Positions 10,498-22,299 of a stretch of 64,000 nt of DNA are shown one piece after another. The stretch covers positions 54,510,336-54,574,335 of the forward strand of contig NC_081183.1 in NCBI RefSeq assembly GCF_029867415.1. The letters run 5' to 3'. The stretch is from Vicia villosa. Lineage: Eukaryota > Streptophyta > Magnoliopsida > Fabales > Fabaceae. The translations under genes and the position numbers were made by a program. The first letter of the stretch is position 1. Each line of letters begins with the position of its first letter. The notes below the pieces were generated by a model. That model had not been told where the DNA came from and did no database searches. It saw nothing but the letters and a program-made list of their open reading frames with translations.

Positions 10498-11153
10498 TAC
10501 CTGCAAAAACAAAGGTAAACTCTTTGATCCTTGAAGTGTTTTGTGCAAAAATGATATGCTTATGATGCAAACATGTGGCACACAAAAACAAATCAAACAA
10601 TAGCCTTAGGTTTAAAGGCTTGCATGGAGCTGATAGGTGATACCCTCCCCACTGAAGTTGAGTTGGTTAAAACCTGTCCTAGAATAGTATTCGGGTTCTA
10701 TGATCCTTGGAAGTAACATCTCAATACGGCGCTCGAGCGGCCGATCAAAATATTCCTCGAGGATAACTAACTTCGATCAATTTCAAAGCTAGCCACTTAA
10801 TAGGCCACAAGTCAAGTTCAACTAAAAAGGTTCTAAGACAAATTAGTGTTTAATGACATTTCGGAAGCCTAATATACTCCTTGATCGTTTTCAAGGGACA
10901 TCAGTATAAACCAAAGTATCGCACTAACGATGACTACCAGATCAACCGTATAGGTACATGCCGTACAGTTTCCTTGGTCTATTGTCATATACTTAAGGTA
11001 TCTCGAGATTCGGGTTAAGAATCTTTCACACAAGCAAAATACCCAAACAAACCTCTGAAAAATAGAGCAATCAAGTCAAACCATTAAAAACATCGAAGTG
11101 ATCTATTCTCTTAAGGTAACCCCTTTTGAAAACATTTTGTTTTTGAAAGTATT
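10498..11153 (-). other. Ogre B leader between primer site and ORF1
   Basis: Non-coding 5' leader on the minus strand. It holds no ORF of note. A pyrimidine-rich 'TTTTTGCAG' just before the ATG at 10497 could be a splice acceptor, but I see no supporting donor that I can defend. Confidence 0.5.
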
Positions 11154-11171
11154 TCCCCAGCAGAGTCGCCA
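11154..11171 (-). other. primer-binding site of Ogre B (tRNA-Arg)
   Basis: Minus strand TGGCGACTCTGCTGGGGA, complementary to the 3' end including CCA of a plant tRNA-Arg. The spacing is four bases (GAAC) from the LTR end CCACA at 11176. The same 18-mer occurs on the plus strand at 30753 for element X. Confidence 0.85.
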
Positions 11172-11175
11172 GTTC

Positions 11176-14100
11176 TGTGGACCTCAGTTTTTTAATCCCG
11201 GGCCATACCTCTGATTTGTAGAGATACGTGAACTGACTCTTTTTATCGCTTAATGCTTTCGCATTTTTTGAAAATTCACAGAGTCGCCACCGACCTTTTA
11301 TTTTATCCAATTAAGGAAAGGTTTATAAAAGAAACAGAAAAAAGACCTTTAAGAAATTCTGGGTAAGGGGGTAGGTTATACAAAGGGAAGGTGTTAGCAC
11401 CCTTTGTATCCATGGTTATCCATGGGCTCTTAAGTTTGCTTAGCTCACTTGTTTTTCGATCACTTTTCAATTGCTTTAGAATGCTCATATGTGGTTTCAA
11501 ATACCTTTGTAAATTGAATTTTGTAATGATCCGTGTGTGGATGTATACAAAATGCTTGTTTATCTTTCGAAAGATGTTTTGGAAAGAACGTTAACTTTGT
11601 AATAATCCGTGTTTGGATGTATACAAAGTATTGTCTTTTTGGAAAGTTTTGTTTTGAAAAACAACAGTGTATGAGAATTTTGTTTGTTTTGATTTGAGCA
11701 AGCAAACTAGGAGGTCTACCCTGAGTTGTAAGGTCTTTATCCTATTTCCTTTAAAAATCTATCCTTTCACCGGATATAAACGCAAGGTTCGATTTTGTAC
11801 TCAAAATAGTAGAATTTTGACTTGGATTTTGAAAAGAATGAGAAGGGATTACCTTAAGAGGTGCAAGTGTGATTGTGATTGTATTCAGATATTTTATCTT
11901 TGAAGTTAGTGATCTAACGGTTCAATTTTATCTTTGACATACACGCAGTTTATATTTGCTGGAAATTAAAATGCGGAAATGTAAAGTGCGGAAAGTAAAT
12001 CTACGCTATTACATCGATTGTGCAGGAAATGTAAACTAACCTATTTACATGAATTTGACATCCTATACATTTATCTAGGAATTTAAATTGCAAGAAAAAT
12101 AAAAGGCATGTTTTTTGGATTTTTTATGATTGGTTTTAATTATAATTAATGCATGATTAATTAAATTAAAATGAAGAAAAAAGATGAAAATAAATTTAAA
12201 CCTAGAAATTAAGTTTAAAATATGTACAAAATATTTATCAATTAATTTTAAAACAAAACTAATTTTTTTGGAATTTTTGAAATTGATTTGAAATTGATTT
12301 AAGTTAATTAAAACATAATTATGCAAATAATTATACAAATAATTAAAACTTAAAGAGAAAATTATTCAAAATATGTACAAAATTAGTTTATAATATATAA
12401 ACAATATTTTATATAAAGAACAATTTTTTTTGATTTTTTTTGATTGGTTAGAATAATTAAAAAGCAAATATATAAATATATACTAATTAATTATGCAAAT
12501 ATTGAAATTTTGAAGAAAAATAAAATAGTTTTATTTCAGAAAATAATATATTATTTTAGAAGTCTAAAAATATTTTTTGTGTATTTTTTGGATTTTTAAA
12601 AACTATTTTTAATTAATTTAACAAAGAAATTAAAATAAAAATAGAAAATAAAAGGATACTGATCAGGTGTGGTTGGATTGAGAGTCCATGATAAGGAGTG
12701 CTTTGTCTGGAGCGTTGGATGATGTGACTAGTGGATCATGTGGTCATTGAAACGAGGGAGTATGATGCGTACATAGCCTGCAAAGCACTGAATCATATAT
12801 TTAAAAAAAAAAACAAACGCGCGCAGGGCAGCCAATGAGAGGTTGCCACGAGTTCGTCTTCTTCCTCCGTCCGTTGGCTTAGGCCTGCAACTGTCACTAA
12901 AGGTTTTAGTGACGGTTTTTTGCTGTAGCTACATGTCCTGCAAAATAACGAATGGGGGTAAACCTAAAAATAAATTTGGCGCGACCCCTCCATTCAATTC
13001 GTCTGATCCATACGAACTCAATGGTACCACTTAGAACCTCTAATTTTGCCTATTTCAGAAAGCCCTAATTTTGAAACTATGAACCCTAGAATGGTAACTT
13101 CGTGTATACGTGTTCAAACTTCAATTAAGTTTCCAGAAATGATCTACACATCAAACCAAACTCAACTATATGTCTACATCTTGTTAAGCATGCGTGGATA
13201 ACCAGATATGAATTGATTTAAGTTCGAACAAATTATGACCTGTATAGCTCGATTTAGTGAGCTTCAAGGCTTGTAATTGATTGGGATACGTTTATTGATG
13301 TTCAAAGATGATGTTTGAATGCTTTGTTTGAACTGAAACTAGTTAGAAACTAAAATTCGAATTTTGAATTTCTTTCAAAAAGTTCCAAGTGGTTACAAGT
13401 GTATTATGAGTAAGGCTTTTGTTTCTGAACTTGTCTCTTGTTACTGCACTATGCTAGCCTATTTATAAGCATTGAAGTGCTTAAAATCTAAGCTAGAAAG
13501 CAATAAGTGCTTTTGCTAGAATCTTGACTTTTCCACATATGTAGCTTGGCATTTAAGCCACTATGGCTTGATTTTCTTCTCTTCCTCTGCTGTACTTTGC
13601 TTTGAGACAGAGTTGAATGAGTCATATTGATGAGTCATGCTTGGAATACAAGCTATCCATTATCCTTTCATCTTTCCTTTTAATTTAATCTTAAAATAAG
13701 AAAAAAATCAAGCAAAAATGGATGAAAAATGTTATGGGCTTATTCTTGGTCGTGGGAGGCCCATAATATCATGGAAATGATGTTTGAACCATGAAAACTT
13801 GGCCCCATTTGGAAAAAATGCATTTTTGAGCAATGTTGGTTTTATGCATTTTCCAAAATTTAGCCAACTTCAACAAGGTGTAATGCTCCTTGTGTGTCCT
13901 TTTGAAAAAAGTGTCTTTTTGTTGACTTTGAAAATGACCTGTAATGTCTTTGATCATATTTTTCAAATGGTGAATCCAATGACCATGGGATCAATGGCAT
14001 TTGAAAGATAATTGAATTTACTTCAACATGAGCTTTGGTTTGAATTTTTTGGATGAAAGATGAGAGAGTCATGACCAGTCAAAGTTGAGTTGACTTTTCA

Positions 14101-15766
14101 GGCAAAAACCCTAATTTTGAATCTTAGGGTTTTGTTGATTTTTGATCTTTCCTTGATGAATTATGATCATCCAATGATCAAATGATGAATCCTTTGACAA
14201 AATATGGACTTTGACAAAAAATTTCATTTTTGACTGTCTGTTGACTTTTTTGGTCAAACGGGTCGTCTGTTGACTGTTTGAGCTGCTGACGGTGCGTCTG
14301 AGTGAATTGAAGTTTGAAAATTTGTATGATGGTACTTTGAGATATATGGATGTGCATGAAATCCATTTGAGCTCTCAAAAACTTGTTTCTCCTGTAAAAA
14401 CAAGAAAACCCTAGTCAGGGACTGTTTGTGTAGGAGACAGTTAAGCGTACCTGATTTTTGTGCAGTGTTGAGTCTCTGCTAATCGCGTGATATTCAGAAG
14501 ACTTCTAGAACAAAAATCTTGGAATTTTGAATTGTGAAAGATTGATTTGATTGATGGTACAAAACACTGAGAATTGTACTGCCAGCAGTTTGGCTGTCAA
14601 CTGACTGTCCAGGTATTGATGTAGCAGTTAGAGTGAAAAATCAACAGTCAAGGTTAATTTTCTTTTTTGTTGTTTTTGTTTTTGTTTTATGTGAAAAATG
14701 AAAGTTTATTTACATGACTTGTTAAAAAAACACAGACATAATAAATAACTAATATTTACTGTATGCGGGCCAAATTACCGATAATAACCCTAAAAATCAT
14801 TTAATGCACAGAAAAATGAATATTTGACTGGCAGAAAACACATAAAATATTATCTGAGTAATTAAGCAATATTATGACAAGTAGTACAATATTTAATACT
14901 GACAGTACAAATATTACATACTATATTGAACAGTACGACGAATAAACGGTACATTTAAGAAATAAGAAATACGGCAAATTTTAAGAATGACGATTGATAA
15001 CCCATGCTACAAATAGTAACATGTAGATGATTGGGAGCATAAGCATCCCAGGTCCACAGTGTTCCGGGCTATGTAGACAGAAGAAAGACATGATCACCGT
15101 AGCAATGGTGATGACCATAAGAAAACACATTTCCCACCGCTTCGCCATTTTGTCGGGAAAGAAGAAAGGATGGATTATGAAGTGGAAATTTGAGAGATGA
15201 ATTAGAATTTGATGTGAGATTTTATGGAAGAAAATGAGAGGTATTTATAGAATGGAAAGAAGGATAGAGACGTTGGGGAATGATGTGATTCCGTACAAAA
15301 GGAAAATTTGAGTGGAAGTAAGATTTGAAAGAAAGTGGAGATAGTGTTGGGAAAAAGAGAGATTTGATTTTTGAAAAAGAGATTTGAAAAGCTTTTTTTG
15401 AAAATAATGGAATATAGTACAAAAATTAGTGGGAAACAAAAGATAATAATAATCTACTTGTTACCAGTACAGTCTGAGTTTCCTGATTCTGCGCCTGCAA
15501 AAAGATTTAACTCTGTAACAATTGTGTCAGTACTATTTATCTGTAAATAAATAAATAGCATGTGTGAAGTAATAAACAGTATTTGGCGTTTGCGTAAGAA
15601 TAAATTCAGCTGCAAGCCAAATTACTGTATAAGAAAAATTCTAAAAACTAAGTATTTCATATATCAGGATCTTTGTTGAAATAAAAATCCATGATTATAT
15701 GAGACTTTTAATTTTCATATTGGAGTTTTCTTGAAAAATAATGCGGGCAAATTTTGGGGTATAACA
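11176..15766 (-). repeat. 5' LTR of Ogre B (about 4.6 kb)
   Basis: On the minus strand it begins TGTTATACCCCAAAATTTGC at 15766 and ends CCACA at 11176, next to the primer site. Near the end it carries the U5 features shared by all the related LTRs in this window: 'aagggtgctaacaccttccc' (about 11403 downward) and 'ggtggcgactctgtg' (about 11280). The body is AT-rich and non-coding. No second copy is in the window, so age cannot be estimated. Predicted target duplication copy: cttttt-like bases at 15767-15771 (ctttt). Confidence 0.85.
11518..11650 (-). repeat. two tandem ~77-bp units inside the Ogre B LTR
   Basis: 'ttgtaatgatccgtg(t)gtgga' at 11521 recurs as 'ttgtaataatccgtgtttgga' at 11598, each followed by 'tgtatacaaa'. 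The spacing is 77 bases. They are diverged, and lie near the U5/R end of the LTR. Confidence 0.65.
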
Positions 15767-16766
15767 CTTTTCCTTGTTTTTTTTATATATTATGCTGGGT
15801 GCGTTTCTTTAACGCGTGCGCTTTGTGGTTGAGTTGGCAAAGGGGGTTATGCATGTGAGAGGCCGTGGGTTCGAGACCCCCCTCTGAAACTTATTTTTTT
15901 CTGAATTTCTCAACCCTGGATCCCATGCGCTGCCACCTAGGTAGTCCACCATAAACCCTCTAGATCTGACCATAGATTCTTCACCCACCTAGATCCAATA
16001 CCCAGAAATTGATCCCTGTGCCATGAGCCATCAAAACTGCCACACTGAATCAAAACCCTAATAAACTAAATTTATTTTAATATATTTTATTAAATTCTTT
16101 TTAAATAGTTATTTATATAATAATAAATTATTTTATAAATAAGTTAATATATATTTTAAATGTTAAATTCCAAATTTATTGATTCGTCCCGATTAAATCC
16201 ATTAATCGTGATGGGCAATAATCGATTTTATTTAAAATACTTATTTGATTAAAATAAATACTTTTATTTGGCTAAAGGGTTTCAACCATTTTTATTGGTT
16301 GCGATGATTAGCCTATTTCCCTTATTCTAATTCATTATCATTTTTAATCAAATCAATCGATTACGAGGGATAATGATACAAATTAAATTACTAAAATTCC
16401 TAAAAAAATACTTTTATTCGTTATCAGTGATAATTGAATCCATCAATTAAAATTGGTAACGATACAACTACTAATCTTTTAACTATGGTGATCGAATCTA
16501 TTGATCATTGCGGTTAATAGTACAAATTAAAATCAGGGTTGTACGCCCAAATCCTAAAACACTTCCCAAACCTTTTCAAACTGCTAGTACCAAACTACGG
16601 ATTTTCATCCTTATTCAAAACTACGATAGGCCATTCAAAAAGCCTTCAAACCATATCAAATCAAATTCTAATTCCAAGGGCGTACAACCCTTCCCCGAAC
16701 TACGTAGACTCTGATCCTCCATAAGGAGGTACGTAGGCACTTGGATAACCAAGGCGAGTCCCCTTC
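15767..16766 (+). mobile_element. 5' LTR of Tat-type element X, first surviving part
   Basis: This segment starts where the Ogre B LTR ends and stops at the solo LTR Y insertion. It contains 'ctacgtagactctgatcctcc' and 'aaggaggtacgtaggca' (16703-16740), also found in reverse orientation in solo LTR W (about 41060-41105). X and W therefore belong to the same LTR family. The LTR beginning is missing because Ogre B inserted into it. The LTR resumes at 30525. Confidence 0.75.
15824..15886 (+). other. tRNA-like sequence (A and B box) inside the LTR of X
   Basis: 'tggttgagttggcaaagg' resembles a Pol III A box. 'gtgggttcgagacccc', about 22 bases further on, is a near-perfect B box flanked by complementary CCC/GGG. 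It is not a complete cloverleaf that I can fold by eye, since the acceptor stem is weak. The related LTR W carries a corresponding sequence at 42033-42110 in the same orientation relative to the LTR. It is probably a family trait, not a functional tRNA gene. Confidence 0.6.
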
Positions 16767-18867
16767 CCTCTTGTTGCACCCCAAAATTTGCCCATCTAAT
16801 TATTCTTAACTGACTTACGCATCTCATTCATTTACATCTTAGGTCATCAATAAAATCATGCATTTTATCAATAAGTGGGAAATGAGAGTAAGGATCATGG
16901 ATGTAAGTATTCATTTGGAGCTCTTTGCAAATATTCACGTATTTGAAGTCATCGTCTGAACAAGATGTGTTGTGATATTCTCTGACTATATCGTCCCTAT
17001 TCTGCCTTTCATCAATTCAAGGGGATTCCTAAAGTTGATTAAGATACAGTAAGTGACTCATGGTTTGTGAAATAGAATGATGAATTTATTTATCTTCTGA
17101 TACATCAAGTCAAGGTCTTGTGCATATTAAAGTTGCTTAGAGGACGAATTATTATGAATTTAAGATTCAATCAGGAGTGTTCTAATTATTATGGAACGAT
17201 GTCAAAATTACAAGTTCTGTTACCAAATGTCTCCATTACAACAATACAATTCCATTACAAAGAGAGTACAAAGAAAACTACACAAGAATATGCTTCAAAC
17301 CAAGACGACATAATTTCCTAAAGCCTGTTACTCCTAAATCTTCAAACATCTTCATCATCCTTTCACATTCATTAATCACTGCCACAATTCAAAACATACT
17401 TCCAATAACCATTCCAAAACAGCTCCATTCATTCATACAAACTGAAATAAACTTCAATTCAAATCATAAACATAACAAGTCCCAGAATCACATTACTAAC
17501 AGCCCCTGTTAACATTCATTAATGTAAACCAACTACCAATATCCAATACACATGCCCATTCAAACCTAAATCCCTAACCCATACAAGCTAACAGGCTTCC
17601 AACCAGATTCCGCACAACAATTCCAAACAAAATCCCAAATTATCCTAACATCTTACTAATAGGTTATGCAAAAAAATGTCAAAAAAGAACTTCATCATGA
17701 AACGGTCCACATGCTATGAGATAAGTGCATTTCGATTCTAGGCAGCACCATAGTCAACTGTCAGCCGCACTTGATATTCTGAGCACTTCGTCTTCGACAA
17801 AATCCGATCACACTATGCCGTCTCAGTTTAGTTCATCACGCCAAGTTCAAGCAGTCGTCATGCCTTTAACGCGAAACCAAATTTCGGTCCCAAGGTCCCT
17901 GCAGCTACTGAGATAAAAGAAAAAAAAATCAGAACAAGTTAGCAGCAAGAGCATTCAACCCTGGGCAAGCCAATTCACAATTCAACAAACATTCATTTTT
18001 AAACTAACAATTGATTTCTAACTGCTTTTACCACTTCTATTAACTGTTTTAGCCAACAGCTCCCCTAACTAATTTCTCTTCACATCTCTAACTTGTAACC
18101 TCTTCTTTAACCTTATAAATAACCTTCAAAATACCTAATAACAAATCCCAACCAACCTTGTAACTGACCCCTAACTAACACTAACAGAATCCAACCTCTA
18201 ACTAACTTTCAGAAAATCAGTTACATAACACTCTAACAGAAACCTAACCACCCTATAACAGAATTCTAACAACCTAGACTAGCCTATTTTCCTCACCATT
18301 TATTTCCTAACTAACTGACTATTTCTAACTGATTTTGTAACAAACTTTCGAAAAAAACCAAAACCTAACAGATTCTCTAACTAACAGAAGCAACAGAATC
18401 AGAAAATCAGAGAACTGAGCAAACCTGATGGCATATCTATATAACCATTCCTTATTCCATTCACTTGGGGTTCCTCTCTTCACTTCATCGCCATCTTCAC
18501 TCCACCATTTTGTTTCTCAGTTTCAATTCTCCTCCACACTCTAAAAACTCTTCACCATCTTCAACCTCATAACCAAATTCTCTACATTCTTCAATCTCAT
18601 TGAATCTTCATAGTAACTTCATCATCACCCTTCTCTCTTCCTCCACCCTTCCTCAGCAAAACCATCTTCAATCTTCAACAATTGGCACTCTTCACCATTT
18701 CCACCACTCTCTCTGAATTCACCCTTCATCCCTCTCAACCTTCCCTTTTCCTCACCTCTTTCTCCCTGAATTCCTCTATGAATCTCCCTCACCATACTCA
18801 TTCAAAGCTTCTTTAACCTCCCTCTTCAGAGCATTGATCAAGCTCTGAAAGAGGTGAAGCATAGCCT

Positions 18868-20074
18868 TGAAGGATAGAAAAACACTTAGAAAGGGGGGGT
18901 TTGAATAAGTGTAGCTTTAAAACTTGACAGATAAATATAAATTGCACAGTTATTTTTATCCTGGTTCTTTGTTAACTAAACTACTCCAGTCCACCCCCGC
19001 AGAGATGATTTACCTCAACTGAGGATTTAATCCACTAATCGCACGGATTACAATGGTTTTCCACTTAGTCCGCAACTAAGTCTTCTAGAGTATCCTGATC
19101 ACAACCTGATCACTCCAGGAACAACTGCTTAGACACAAGCTAAGACTTTCTTAGAGTATCCTGACCACCACGTGATCACTCTAATTACAACTGCTTAGAC
19201 ACAAGCTAAGACTTCCTAGAGTATTCTGATCAACACGATCACTCTAGTTACTTACAACTTAATGTAATCTTTCTAAGAGTATTACAAATGCTTCTTAAAA
19301 GCGATAATCACAAACTGTGATATTTCTCTTAACGTTTAAGCTTAATCTCACTAATATATTACAACAGCAATGTAGTGAGCTTTGATGAAGATGAAGATTC
19401 TGGGTTTTGATTTGAACAGAGTTTCAGCAAGTTAATATGAGTTGTTTTGCTTCAGAATAGTTAACCTTGCTTCTCATCAGAACTTCATATATATAGGCGT
19501 TTGAGAAGATGACCGTTGAGTGCATTTAATGCTTTGCGTGTTCCGTACAGCATCGCATTTAATGTTATACGCTTTTGTCAACTACCTCGAGCCTTGTTCA
19601 CGCTGTGTCTACTGACGTAGCCTTTAGTAGCTTTTAACGTTCCTTTTGTCAGTCAGCGTAGCCTGCCACTTGTACTTTCTTCTGATCTGATGTTTGTGAA
19701 TACAATGTTTGAATATCATCAGAGTCAAACAGCTTGGTGCAAAGCATCTTCTGATCTTCTGACCTTGAAGTGCTTCTGAGCGTGATACCATCAGAACTTC
19801 AGTGCTTCTGATCTCATGTTCTTCTGATGCTTCCATAGACCCATGTTCTGATTCTGCTTCGACCATCTTCTAATGTCTTGCCAGACCATGTTCTGATGTT
19901 GCATGCTGAACCTTCTGAGTCAAAGCTTTTGAGCGCTGAATTATGCATACTCTTTATATATTTCCTGAAAAGGAAATTGCATTGGATTAGAGTACCATAT
20001 TATCTTAAGCAAAATTCATATTATTGTTATCATCAAAACTAAGATAATTGATCAGAACAAATCTTGTTCTAACA
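18868..20074 (-). repeat. 3' LTR of the copia element
   Basis: Plus-strand left copy, TGAAGGATAG...TTCTAACA, 1207 bp, matching 27328-28534. By-eye differences: t/g near 18967, a/g near 19287, g/a near 19422, a/g near 19872 and t/c near 19928. Confidence 0.95.
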
Positions 20075-20075
20075 A

Positions 20076-20089
20076 TCTCCCCCTTTTTG
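20076..20089 (-). promoter_or_regulatory. polypurine tract of the copia element
   Basis: Minus strand CAAAAAGGGGGAGA directly before the 3' LTR primes plus-strand DNA synthesis. Further similar tracts lie at about 20189, 20209, 20229 and 21238-21251, each reading GGGGGAGA or a near variant on the minus strand. Multiple polypurine tracts are described for Sireviruses. Confidence 0.8.
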
Positions 20090-20324
20090 ATGATGACAAA
20101 AACATATATAAATGATATGAATTTGCGATCAGAAAGAGCAGACGGCAAAAGACAAATTACAAAGCTATAGCATAAGCATGTGAATATGTCTCCCCCTGAG
20201 ATTAACAATCTCCCCCTGAGATAAATAATCTCCCCATGAAATAAATACTCGAAGAACTTTAATAAAAGACTTCCCTGATTATTTCGGTAGAGACGATCAC
20301 ATAAGCTTCTGTCTTCAGAGAATT

Positions 20325-20790
20325 CATAGCTTCTGACTTCTGCTTCCATTGGACAGCTTCAGAACTTGAATTTCTTTAGATCCCTAGAACACTCACAGCT
20401 TCTGATTCCTGCTTCCATTCAGGACAGCTTCAGAACTTGAATTTCTTTGATCTTCAGAACATTCCCAGCTTCTGATTCCTGCTTCCATCTAGGACAGCTT
20501 CAGAACTTGAATTTCTTTGATCTTCAGAACATTCACAGCTTCTGATTTCTGCTTCCATTTAGGACAGCTTCAGAACTTGAATTTCTTTGATCTTCAGAAC
20601 ATTCACAGCTTCTGATTTCTGCTTCCATTTAGGACAGCTTCAGATCTTGAATTTCTTTGATCTTCAGAACATTCACAGCTTCTGATTTCTGCTTCCATTT
20701 AGGACAGCTTCAGAACTTGAGTTTTCTGGATCTTTAGAACATTCACAGCTTCTGATTTCTGCTTCCCTCGGATAGCTTCAGAGCTTTGAA
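20325..20790 (-). repeat. 70-bp tandem repeat in the copia 3' region
   Basis: 'cagaacttga' starts at 20361, 20431, 20501, 20571, 20641 (variant) and 20711, an exact 70-base period, with a decayed unit near 20780. Each unit reads 'ttctgattcctgcttccatt', 'aggacagcttcagaacttga', 'atttctttgatcttcagaac'. It is non-coding and lies between the polypurine tract and the extra ORF. Confidence 0.9.
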
Positions 20791-21461
20791 TTTCTTCCAA
20801 CATCACTTCATGCTAGATTTGTATCAGAACATTGTTGAATGTACCAGAGCATCATCAGAGCATCTCTACATCCTGAAATGTTACAGAACAAAAACTAAAC
20901 GACAAAAGTCAGCATGAACGAGTCAGAACATAAAATGTATCAGAGCAAATAGAATTTTGTCAAAGCAAATAGACAAATTTTGGATCAAATTCTATTCTCA
21001 GTGCTTCTGATTCTGAAGCTTGACAGCACTCAGCTTGCTTCAGTTTCCATAAGCTTATTCTTTTTACAGAATAACGCTTCTTATGGTTTTGCTTCTTGTG
21101 TTTGCTTTGAAGATTTTCTTCACTTCTTTATACCTGCAACACACTTAAACCATATAGAACTTGCAGTTCTTGTTAGTAAATGTGTGGGAGTTTTACCCAG
21201 CAACTGATAGATTAATCAAATCATTTATCATTTATCTTCTCCCCCTTTTTGTCATAACATCAAAAAGAATATTCTAAAAGATTCAGATGTATAAAACGAC
21301 AAATAACAACACTGGAATGTAAAACAAGGAAAGTTTTCATTGATAATTAAAAAGATTACATGAGAAGATGTTTAACAAGGAAAGAAAACTACTAAGACCA
21401 AAACCTAAGACCCTAGCTAAGACAAAGTCTGTGCCAGCATGCCATGAAGGAGCGAAACGCC

Positions 21462-21857
21462 TCATTGACTGCTTCTTGGGCTTTCAGGCGAGGGGTCAGG
21501 GAGACTTGGTTCTGATGCAGATCTTCCACAATCTTTATCAGAGACAACATTCTCAGCAGGTGAAGATGAGGAGATTTCTTTGGAATGGGTTGAGGGAGAG
21601 GAAAGGTTAGATGAGGAGGAAGTTGAGTCTTGAAAGTAGAAAGATGAGGAAGAAGATGGAGATGATGGAGGGCTTTCACCAGGGGGATGAAACACACGTC
21701 TAGAATAGTTTCCAGATAACATTGCTTCGAATGGATTCACCTTGAGAGGATCATAGGTGATTTTTATCTTTTTGGGTTTGGAAGGTGATGTTTCAACAGC
21801 TTTTCTCTTGTTGTTTTGATCATTTTCATGATTTCCTGGGCTTGATGAAGAGTTCAT
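21462..21857 (-). CDS. short ORF between copia pol and 3' LTR (env-like position)
   Basis: 131 codons. A Met followed by a Ser-rich start and a basic patch (KPKKIKI, nuclear-signal-like) leads to a Ser/Pro-rich low-complexity body (PPSSPSSSSS). No membrane segment is visible. It occupies the place of the extra env-like ORF of Sireviruses but is far shorter, and I see no envelope features. It could be the N-terminal remnant of that ORF: the +1-shifted frame continues to 21413 with a sensible-looking end (AQEAVNEAFRSFMA). Function unknown. Confidence 0.5.
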   Translation of the reverse strand: MNSSSSPGNHENDQNNKRKAVETSPSKPKKIKITYDPLKVNPFEAMLSGNYSRRVFHPPGESPPSSPSSSSSFYFQDSTSSSSNLSSPSTHSKEISSSSPAENVVSDKDCGRSASEPSLPDPSPESPRSSQ

Positions 21858-22299
21858 GATGGATTTGCAGATAATGAACAGCTAGGGTTTGATATGAATG
21901 CAAAAAGATAGAGTGAATAGAGAAAATATGAGAGGGTAGGAGAAGTGTTTGAAGAGTATTTAAAAGAAAATAAAATGAAACGAATGATGAATAGCATTTA
22001 ATGTTACGTGACATGAGGAGAGATAATAAAGACAAATGAGGTGACTAGCACAGTTACCTATGGTCGGCGTCCCTTCAACTGCACGCGCGCTTATCCATGA
22101 ATAGTAACGACAGGTTTACCATCCCGAGATAAAACGTTACAGCTGTTTTGCTTTAAAAGAGGTTCTGAATCAACTTAGACAATGAAACGTTAGTAATAAC
22201 CGAATCATAATTTCTAAAAGATTTCAATCAGAACTTCTGATTTTAAAAAAAATCACATTCATTTCAGAAGATACTCATACGTAAGAACTTCTCATCTTC

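Larger units (their letters stand above)
2646..15766 (-). mobile_element. Ogre-type Ty3/gypsy element B, 5' part (LTR to second RNase H)
   Basis: Read on the minus strand the order is: 5' LTR (15766 to 11176), tRNA-Arg primer site, leader, extra ORF1, gag, protease, intron, RT, RNase H, archaeal-type RNase H. Then it is broken at 2645. An extra ORF before gag, a protease-RT intron, an LTR of about 4.6 kb and a tRNA-Arg primer are the published hallmarks of Ogre elements. The 5' LTR begins with TGTTATACCCC at 15766, inside the LTR of an older element (X). The coding region has several nonsense and frameshift changes, so this copy is not autonomous. Integrase and 3' LTR are missing here. Confidence 0.9.

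Noticed and set aside
15824..15886. Functional tRNA gene
   Set aside because: Boxes are present but I cannot form a proper acceptor stem or anticodon arm.
21462..21857. Functional envelope gene of the copia element
   Set aside because: Too short, Ser/Pro-rich, no signal peptide, membrane segment or Cys pattern.
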